Positions 1 through 4,332 of a stretch of 7,348 nt of DNA are shown here, piece after piece. The notes under the pieces were generated by a model. The model was not told the DNA's origin. It saw only the letters and a list, made by a program, of their open reading frames with translations, and made no database searches. The first letter of the stretch is position 1. Every line of letters starts with the position of its first letter. Source of the stretch: Clostridium_AD sp036569345 (GTDB taxonomy: Bacteria; Bacillota; Clostridia; Clostridiales; Clostridiaceae); the NCBI RefSeq assembly GCF_036569345.1, contig NZ_DATCQT010000216.1, forward strand, positions 1 to 7,348, given 5' to 3'. The position numbers and the translations under genes are program-made.

Positions 1-59
1 TCTTCTATGTTTTTTGATTTTCTAATGCGAAATATAGTGTTTTGTTCTAACTCATTCAT
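1..59 (-). CDS. Possible 5' end of an unidentified gene (partial)
   Basis: An open frame starts at an ATG at 59-57 and stays open to the window edge; the peptide begins MNELEQNTIF and is hydrophilic, with host-like codons (TTA, AGA, ATA). An in-frame TGA at 65-63 means that, if the frame is real, it starts at or after this ATG. Against it: unlike the other genes here there is no clear Shine-Dalgarno site upstream. The competing reading is a plus-strand frame open from base 1 to a TAA at 79-81, which the plus-oriented hairpin and T-run at 139-180 would suit. That peptide is hydrophobic and low in charge, as expected of an antisense shadow, so the minus reading is slightly preferred. No function can be assigned from 19 residues. 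Confidence 0.3.
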   Translation of the reverse strand, partial: MNELEQNTIFRIRKSKNIE

Positions 60-85
60 AATTCAAAATGCTATCGCATAACTAC

Positions 86-127
86 ATGTAAAATAAACCC
101 AGTATAATAAAAAATTATACTGGGTTT
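86..127 (-). terminator. Hairpin terminator after the SPOR-domain gene
   Basis: A perfect 14-bp stem pairs 95-108 with 114-127 around a 5-base loop. On the minus strand the stem ends in GGGTTT and is followed by ATTTTA, giving a U-rich tail. It lies about 125 bases after the stop codon of the SPOR-domain gene and is the best candidate for its rho-independent terminator. Confidence 0.65.
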
Positions 128-138
128 GTAAACAACCT

Positions 139-180
139 GAGAAATAGATAAAAAAATCTATTTCTATTTCTCATTTTTTT
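139..180 (+). terminator. Plus-oriented hairpin with T-run
   Basis: A 10-bp stem pairs 140-149 with 156-165. Alternatively the outer GAGAAAT (139-145) pairs with ATTTCTC (166-172), which brings the seven Ts at 174-180 next to the stem. The T-run follows on the plus strand, so this would terminate transcription entering from the left edge of the window. On the minus strand no U-tract follows. With the hairpin at 95-127 it makes a back-to-back pair typical of convergent genes. Confidence 0.5.
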
Positions 181-250
181 CTTGATTTTATATTATTTTT
201 AATGCAATACCACTAAAATTTAACTTTCTAAGAAAATTATTAACATAGGT

Positions 251-988
251 TTATAGCTGTGTTTTTGATAATTTATTTATAAAATTATAAATATATATAT
301 ACCCCTCTTCCGTTTTTTCCTTTTTTATTTCTGCAGGCAGAGCAGTTAGATATGCTTTTATTTGAGTCAGATTACTATAACTTGTGCTTTTCACGTCTGC
401 TCCCTCTAAAGAACCCATCCATTTTTTAACTGCTACTGTAGTATATGCTTTAACGTCTTTTTCTGAAAGTTTATTTAATATTTTAACGTCTGCACTTATT
501 ATTTCATTAACTTGTGCACTAGTTGAATCCTTACCATTTAATTGTAAATTTATCTTAACATAAGTTGTTTTAGCTGTTTGAAGTTGCTTAATAATTGTGT
601 CAATACCATCTTTAGGATATACCCCAAGAAAAACCTTGTTAAGTTTGCCTTCTACTATAATAAATGGTGCACCGAAAGTTGCTAAACTATTTTTCACTAT
701 CAAAGCTCGTTCCATCGTACTAAAAACACCACATTGTATTGCCACATAATCTTTAATATTAGTTTGGGAAATCACATTAGAAACATCTACACTTTGTGCA
801 TTTGCTGTGCTATCTTTATCCAATGTTACTTTTGTAGTTTTATTCTCTGCATTAGTAACTGAATTATTAGGTAATAGTTTAGAAAAAATCGTCCCCAAGG
901 CAATGGCTGCTATCAATGTTAATGTAATAATGATTATAAAATTATTTCTTTTCTTAGGTGGTTTATAATTATATCTAGTATATTTCAC
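251..988 (-). CDS. Single-pass membrane protein with SPOR domain
   Basis: The 245-residue protein has a basic cytoplasmic N-terminus (residues 1-15), one transmembrane helix (about 17-36), a Ser/Thr/Asn/Lys-rich linker and a SPOR-like domain at about 78-145. The domain shows the family signature: YVAIQCGVF at 81-89, then an A-x-x-x-x-x-x-L helix and GKLNKVFLGVY at 114-124. SPOR domains bind peptidoglycan lacking stem peptides and often mark division or spore-engulfment proteins, so an extracytoplasmic wall-binding role is inferred. The C-terminal 100 residues look helical and match nothing I recognise. The start is GTG at 988-986, chosen because AGGGG lies about 8 bases upstream; an ATG at 996-994 is out of frame and stops after three codons. 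It appears to be transcribed alone, with hairpins on both sides. Confidence 0.82.
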   Translation of the reverse strand: MKYTRYNYKPPKKRNNFIIIITLTLIAAIALGTIFSKLLPNNSVTNAENKTTKVTLDKDSTANAQSVDVSNVISQTNIKDYVAIQCGVFSTMERALIVKNSLATFGAPFIIVEGKLNKVFLGVYPKDGIDTIIKQLQTAKTTYVKINLQLNGKDSTSAQVNEIISADVKILNKLSEKDVKAYTTVAVKKWMGSLEGADVKSTSYSNLTQIKAYLTALPAEIKKEKTEEGYIYIYNFINKLSKTQL

Positions 989-1060
989 TTTAACATCCCC
1001 TAACTTAATAAATCCTTAGACATCTAGTTATTTTTTTAAGATGCCTTCTTTAAAATATTA

Positions 1061-1086
1061 TTATTCTAAAATCAATTTTAGAATAA
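1061..1086 (-). terminator. Hairpin between the GNAT and SPOR genes
   Basis: A 12-bp perfect inverted repeat pairs 1061-1072 with 1075-1086; the innermost pair must open to allow a 4-base loop. It lies 18 bases after the GNAT stop codon on the minus strand. The downstream tail (TAATATTTTA) is only moderately U-rich, while a run of eight Ts precedes the stem, so termination is likely but may be leaky, letting some transcripts reach the SPOR gene. Confidence 0.5.
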
Positions 1087-1103
1087 AAAAAAGAAAATAT
1101 ATA

Positions 1104-1628
1104 TTAGGAATCCGGTTGAATTATTTTTTTTAAAATTAATATATCAGTATCTTTGCTATCTACCTCTAAAAAATTACTTGTTACTCTACTTATCTCAAAG
1201 TTATTATTTTTCCATAATTTCAACATGTCATGATTATTAGCTGAAACAAAAGTATAGAAATTACATATTCCATAATTTTTATATAAATGCTTTAAAAATT
1301 CATTAATGATTTGATCTGATATACCATTGCCATATGGTGTAGATTCAATTAAGTAACACATAATCAACACTTCATTTGGATTTTTAAACTCTATTCTACC
1401 TTTTATAATACCAATAAGTTCACTACCACATAACACTTTAAGAAAGTACTCTCCCTCACTCACGTAATACTCTAAATATCTTTCATAAAATTCCTTAATG
1501 CTGTAATTTAATCCCTTATCTATATTAATGACCTGTTGTTTATTAATCCAATTTTTAATTTTAAAAACATCTTCTTTAGCTACATTTAAAATGCTAACAT
1601 CATCAAAACTAATATCTATATTAAACAT
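1104..1628 (-). CDS. GNAT-family N-acetyltransferase-like protein
   Basis: The 174-residue soluble protein has the layout of a Gcn5-related acetyltransferase. An N-terminal substrate-side region is followed by strand-forming stretches at about 61-78 and 87-96. The acetyl-CoA pyrophosphate loop PYGNGIS lies at 98-104, matching the Q/R-x-x-G-x-G/A motif A, and is followed by a helix (105-116). The motif B region at 131-145 (NNHDMLKLWKNNNFE) is the common 'N...A...Y...GF' block in diverged form. The family moves acetyl from acetyl-CoA to an amine; the substrate cannot be read from the sequence. The ATG at 1628-1626 is supported by AGAGGTG 5 bases upstream. It appears monocistronic, with hairpins after it (1061-1086) and between it and the upstream gene (1794-1817). 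A diverged relative with lost activity cannot be excluded. Confidence 0.72.
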   Translation of the reverse strand: MFNIDISFDDVSILNVAKEDVFKIKNWINKQQVINIDKGLNYSIKEFYERYLEYYVSEGEYFLKVLCGSELIGIIKGRIEFKNPNEVLIMCYLIESTPYGNGISDQIINEFLKHLYKNYGICNFYTFVSANNHDMLKLWKNNNFEISRVTSNFLEVDSKDTDILILKKIIQPDS

Positions 1629-1705
1629 ATTTACACCTCTTTAAATATAAACTTTTAATTTTACTCAGCTTTAATAATTAAGTTCTACGTAGCATTTAAA
1701 TTTCC

Positions 1706-1750
1706 TTCAATTTAATTTACTTCAATTAAATTTTATTCAATGTCACTTCT
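1706..1750. repeat. Degenerate 15-bp tandem repeat
   Basis: TTCAAT recurs at 1706, 1721 and 1736, giving an exact 15-base period over about three AT-rich units; the third unit has diverged. It lies in the 232-base gap upstream of the GNAT gene, in or near the expected promoter zone. It may be low-complexity drift rather than a functional element. Confidence 0.4.
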
Positions 1751-1784
1751 AATATTTATTAAATACTAATTAGAAACGACTAAC

Positions 1785-1817
1785 AATTAAAATAACCCTA
1801 TAAGTTTATATAGGGTT
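1785..1817 (-). terminator. Hairpin terminator after the Met-rich gene
   Basis: AACCCTATA at 1794-1802 pairs with TATAGGGTT at 1809-1817 around a 6-base loop. It sits about 45 bases after the stop codon of the Met-rich gene. On the minus strand GGGTT is followed by ATTTTAATTG, a U-rich tail, as expected for a rho-independent terminator. Confidence 0.6.
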
Positions 1818-1861
1818 GTAAAATAAATAATTTTATTTTTTATGTTCACTGAATACCATTG

Positions 1862-2302
1862 TTATTCATCTCTATACATAAGTGCCAATTTAACAGTACT
1901 TCTAACTATTTCTTTTGCTTCTACATAAGGCATACCACATCTTGTCAAACGCCTAAATATTGCAGGGTTATATTGCTCAATTCTTCTTACACTTGAATCA
2001 ATATCATTGTACTTAAGATAAGGATTATTAGTGTCCTCATTATCTTCATACTTATCCATTTGCCTAAAGTCCTCATTTTCTAAATCATAATCGTTTCTAG
2101 ACGGATCTCCAAACATCATTCCATTTGGATTAAACCCATCTCTAAACGTACCTTCATTAAATTGGCTCATTCCCATACACGGGTTCATACCCACACTTGG
2201 CATCATATTCATTTGGTCACATCCATACATCATAGGTTCTATTGGAACCATTTCATAATCTTCAAGATCTATATCTTCAATGTTTCTCTCCTCTAGATTC
2301 AT
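1862..2302 (-). CDS. Methionine-rich acidic protein of unknown function
   Basis: I do not recognise a named family. The 146-residue protein has three zones. Residues 1-20 are acidic. Residues 18-63 are rich in Met, Pro, Gly and Asn (12 of the 15 methionines, with Cys at 28 and 42). After an Asp/Asn/Glu-rich linker (66-102) comes a basic, probably helical C-terminal domain (about 103-146) containing YNPAIFRRL and Cys122. There is no signal peptide or membrane segment. Met/Pro/Asn-rich low-complexity heads joined to a small helical domain occur among spore coat and coat-associated proteins of Firmicutes, so a spore-structure role is a guess from composition only. The ATG at 2302-2300 is well supported by GGGAGG 6 bases upstream. 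A hairpin terminator follows, and it appears monocistronic. Confidence 0.75.
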   Translation of the reverse strand: MNLEERNIEDIDLEDYEMVPIEPMMYGCDQMNMMPSVGMNPCMGMSQFNEGTFRDGFNPNGMMFGDPSRNDYDLENEDFRQMDKYEDNEDTNNPYLKYNDIDSSVRRIEQYNPAIFRRLTRCGMPYVEAKEIVRSTVKLALMYRDE

Positions 2303-2379
2303 AATTGTCCTCCCAATATTATTAATACATTAACAATTTATGCTAGAAGTAGGATTTTGATACTAATTTTTATGATAAA

Positions 2380-2591
2380 TAGCAAAAAAATATGAAAGTG
2401 TATATTACTACAACTGCATCTCACTTCGCTAAGTAATACTAAATAAATTTTATTTAAAGATACTAAAAAGTACAAAATCGCTAGCGCTCAAACATGTACT
2501 TTTCTTAACGTCTCTTTTATAAAATTAATTAAGTTTTACTAACGCTTGTTCAAATGCATTTTACGTAATATACACTTTCATTACCGTGCTA
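2380..2591. mobile_element. Long imperfect palindrome, MITE-like
   Basis: The outer 17-bp segment 2392-2408 is perfectly complementary to 2565-2581. The match continues inward with small gaps (for example AATTTTAT opposite ATAAAATT, and AAAAGTACA at 2466-2474 opposite TGTACTTTT at 2495-2503) to a centre near the CGCTAGCG palindrome (2479-2486). By eye the arms match at about 70-75 percent. The tips read TAGCA and TGCTA, so the element could be bounded by TA dinucleotides, the target duplication of Tc1/mariner and IS630-type elements. It has no coding capacity and fills most of the 307-base gap between the Met-rich gene and the small ORF. A non-autonomous miniature element is the preferred reading; a structured RNA or chromosomal hairpin is the alternative. 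Confidence 0.55.
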
Positions 2592-2609
2592 AAAGAAATA
2601 TAACGATTT

Positions 2610-2735
2610 TTATTTTAGTCCTCTTACAGGTTTTCTCATGTTACTGTCACCATTCATAGTAACTGGATTTTTTTCATTACTTTCCTTTTGAGCATTCTTG
2701 TGTTTTATATCAGGATCATTCTTTTTATTTTTCAT
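2610..2735 (-). CDS. 41-residue hydrophilic small protein, unknown
   Basis: This short frame has an ATG at 2735-2733 preceded by AGAGGTG with 6-base spacing, the same strong site as the GNAT gene, and ends in TAA at 2612-2610. The peptide starts MKNKKNDPDIKHK and ends RKPVRGLK. It is rich in Lys and Asn with no hydrophobic segment, so it is neither a membrane peptide nor a typical toxin. Small, very polar proteins of this size are common among minor spore proteins of Firmicutes, but I recognise no family motif. It lies between the tRNA terminator and the palindromic element, with no clear terminator of its own except the palindrome. The ribosome binding site and host-like codons are the main support. 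Confidence 0.6.
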   Translation of the reverse strand: MKNKKNDPDIKHKNAQKESNEKNPVTMNGDSNMRKPVRGLK

Positions 2736-2838
2736 AAACAACACCTCTTTCAGATGTTAGTTTTTCCATATTTCTTTTAAAAATTCATCTCTAAAGTATT
2801 TTAAATATAAAAATCTTCTTATATCTCTTCTAAATAAT

Positions 2839-2868
2839 AAAAAGAGAGACATTTCTGTCTCTCTTTTT
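2839..2868 (-). terminator. Strong terminator of the tRNA-Leu unit
   Basis: A perfect 13-bp stem pairs 2839-2851 with 2856-2868 around TTTC; GAGAGACA/TGTCTCTC forms the GC-rich core and the A/T flanks supply a U-tail on either strand. It sits 19 bases after the CCA end of the tRNA gene and probably also ends read-through from the polA operon. Confidence 0.85.
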
Positions 2869-2886
2869 GAGTATTTAAGTAAACAT

Positions 2887-2968
2887 TGGTGCGACAGATG
2901 GGACTTGAACCCATATGGTCTCCCACACGTCCCTTAAACGTGCGCGTCTGCCATTCCGCCACTATCGC
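2887..2968 (-). tRNA. tRNA-Leu, anticodon AAG
   Basis: The 82-base gene folds as a complete cloverleaf. The acceptor arm pairs GCGATAG with CTGTCGC (one G-T pair), discriminator A, and CCA is encoded (2889-2887). The D stem is GCG/CGC. The anticodon stem CACGT/ACGTG holds the loop TTAAGGG, so positions 34-36 read AAG. An 11-base variable arm (TGG-GAGA-CCA plus T) marks a class II tRNA. The T arm is ATGGG-TTCAAGT-CCCAT. The class II arm, A discriminator and AAG anticodon together indicate leucine, reading CUU and, if A34 is deaminated to inosine, also CUC and CUA. Bacteria usually read the CUU/CUC box with a GAG anticodon, so AAG is unusual. It has its own promoter (3036-3065) and terminator (2839-2868). 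Confidence 0.95.
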
Positions 2969-2991
2969 AAATATTATTTTAAGGATCTAAT

Positions 2992-3031
2992 CTTATAGTC
3001 CCAAACGCTTTCAATAGCTTACGACTACAAG
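2992..3031 (-). promoter_or_regulatory. Hairpin in the tRNA-Leu 5' leader
   Basis: On the minus strand CTTGTAGTC (3031-3023) can pair with GACTATAAG (3000-2992) in a 9-bp stem with one G-U pair, with a weaker inner stem. It lies just downstream of the promoter -10 box and about 24 bases before the mature tRNA 5' end. It would be removed with the leader by RNase P; whether it affects processing is unknown. If transcription starts after base 3028 the stem is shortened. Confidence 0.35.
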
Positions 3032-3035
3032 ATAG

Positions 3036-3065
3036 ATTATATATCAGCCAAGCATTAATTGTCAA
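3036..3065 (-). promoter_or_regulatory. SigA-type promoter for tRNA-Leu
   Basis: A perfect -35 box TTGACA (3065-3060) and a perfect -10 box TATAAT (3041-3036) are separated by 18 bases. Initiation is expected near 3028-3033, giving a leader of about 60 bases. It begins only about 45 bases after the stop codon of the transglycosylase gene, so the tRNA is transcribed on its own as well as by possible operon read-through. Confidence 0.85.
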
Positions 3066-3109
3066 TAACTTTTATCTTATTGTACACAATTATTGTCGAT
3101 TTTTTATTT

Positions 3110-3679
3110 TTATTGTGTTGCCTTAATTCCATCATTATATAATTTTAGATAAATATTATAATTTGTCTTTACTTTTTTTACATATTTATCTGTTTCTTTA
3201 AACGGTATGTTAATTAATGTTTTTCCGTCTGCAGAGTATTCTTTATTGTTAAGCCATTTTTGAACATTTCCGCGACCACCATTGTAAGCTGCAATTACAA
3301 GCTCTATATTTCCATTAAATTCAACATTTAAATTATTAATATACCAACATCCCATTTCAATATTAGTTTCAGCATCATATAAATTTTCCGTTTTAAAATC
3401 TTTTAGTTTCATATTCTGTGAAATCCACAATGCAGTGTCTGGCATTATTTGCATAAGTCCATAGGCGCCCCTGCTTGAAACAGCATTTGTATCAAAATTA
3501 CTTTCTGCCCGGATTACAGCTGCCACCAAATGAGGGTCTACATTATACTTTTGAGAATACTTAACTATTTGGTTTTGATATTTTATTGGATAAAAAACCT
3601 TGAATATACTTTTAATATTAATTAATATAACACACAGAAAAATCAAACTTAAAATTTTTATAATTGTTTTCACCTTCAT
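3110..3679 (-). CDS. Membrane-anchored lytic transglycosylase (SLT domain)
   Basis: The 189-residue protein cleaves the MurNAc-GlcNAc bond of peptidoglycan, forming 1,6-anhydro-MurNAc, on the outer face of the membrane. Residues 5-25 form an uncleaved signal anchor. The SLT domain spans about 38-180 and has all the hallmark motifs: AES with the presumed catalytic Glu59, GLMQIMP at 74-80, and AYNGG at 131-135 followed by GNVQKWL. The compact single-domain form is typical of Gram-positive transglycosylases; there are no LysM or SH3 repeats. The start ATG (3679-3677) overlaps the coaE stop as ATGA, implying translational coupling; its own ribosome binding site is weak (GTGAAG). Roles in wall growth, sporulation or germination are all possible and cannot be separated by sequence. 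Confidence 0.9.
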   Translation of the reverse strand: MKVKTIIKILSLIFLCVILINIKSIFKVFYPIKYQNQIVKYSQKYNVDPHLVAAVIRAESNFDTNAVSSRGAYGLMQIMPDTALWISQNMKLKDFKTENLYDAETNIEMGCWYINNLNVEFNGNIELVIAAYNGGRGNVQKWLNNKEYSADGKTLINIPFKETDKYVKKVKTNYNIYLKLYNDGIKATQ

Positions 3680-4284
3680 AACTTCACATTCAACCTTTCC
3701 AACTGAGTAATAATAAGTTCTAGCTGTAATTTTGTATTTTCAATACTTCCTCCATTATCAATAATAAAGTCTGCAAACTTCTTTTTCTCGTCTATTGCCA
3801 TTTGAGCTCCTATTCTATCCATTGTTTCATCTATTTTTAAACCATCGCGAGACATAACCCTATGTATTTGAACCTCGCTACTAACCCACACCAAAATAAT
3901 AACATCCATACTAGTATGAAGATTATTTTCTATTAAAGTAGGTGCATCTAAAAAGCATATCTGTATGTTTTTTTCTTCGAATGTTTTTATCCTTTGTTGT
4001 ATTTCTTTTATTATAAAAGGCATCATTATATTTTCAAGTTTTTTTCTTCGTATTTCATCCTTAAATATATAGTCCCCAAACATTTTCCTATTAAGTGTAT
4101 CTTCTTTGTTAAAAAACTCATCCCCAAATTCAACTTTAATTTTACTTATTATCTCGGGATATATTTCAAAAACCTCTCTAGATACAATGTCTGCGTCAAC
4201 AATGGGAAAACACTTATCTCTTAGCATATTAGTTACTGTGCTTTTCCCGCTACCAATACCACCTGTTATTCCAACCTTTAGCAT
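3676..4284 (-). CDS. coaE: Dephospho-CoA kinase
   Basis: CoaE phosphorylates the 3'-hydroxyl of dephospho-CoA with ATP, the last step of coenzyme A synthesis in the cytoplasm. The 202-residue protein has a perfect P-loop GGIGSGKST (8-16), the DAD acidic motif (30-32), a PTLIE segment (115-119) where many homologues have PLLFE, the lid region MSRDGLKIDETMDRI (144-158), and the C-terminal ADFIIDNGGS (171-180) typical of the family. I start it at ATG 4284-4282 because GGGGGA lies 7 bases upstream. An in-frame GTG at 4299 would add five residues but lies inside that same ribosome binding site. It is 48 bases downstream of polA with no terminator between, and overlaps the transglycosylase start by four bases. 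Confidence 0.95.
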   Translation of the reverse strand: MLKVGITGGIGSGKSTVTNMLRDKCFPIVDADIVSREVFEIYPEIISKIKVEFGDEFFNKEDTLNRKMFGDYIFKDEIRRKKLENIMMPFIIKEIQQRIKTFEEKNIQICFLDAPTLIENNLHTSMDVIILVWVSSEVQIHRVMSRDGLKIDETMDRIGAQMAIDEKKKFADFIIDNGGSIENTKLQLELIITQLERLNVKL

Positions 4285-4332
4285 TTTCAAGTCCCCCACT
4301 TTTTTAGTTGAGAATATAAAGTTTAAAATTGC

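Noticed and set aside
69..80. Short dyad ATGC-TATC-GCAT near the left edge
   Set aside because: Four-base arms are expected by chance; there is no further evidence of an operator.
2335..2342. CATAAATT on the minus strand, resembling a SigE-type -10 box before the Met-rich gene
   Set aside because: No matching -35 element at the right spacing could be identified, and such octamers are frequent in AT-rich DNA.
2380..2591. CRISPR or riboswitch interpretation of the palindromic region
   Set aside because: There are no spaced direct repeats, and I recognise no conserved riboswitch core; the single-centre palindrome fits a MITE-like element better.
3994..4224. 76-residue plus-strand open frame within coaE
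   Set aside because: It is antisense to coaE; its Tyr/Phe/Lys-rich composition is that of an AT-rich shadow frame.
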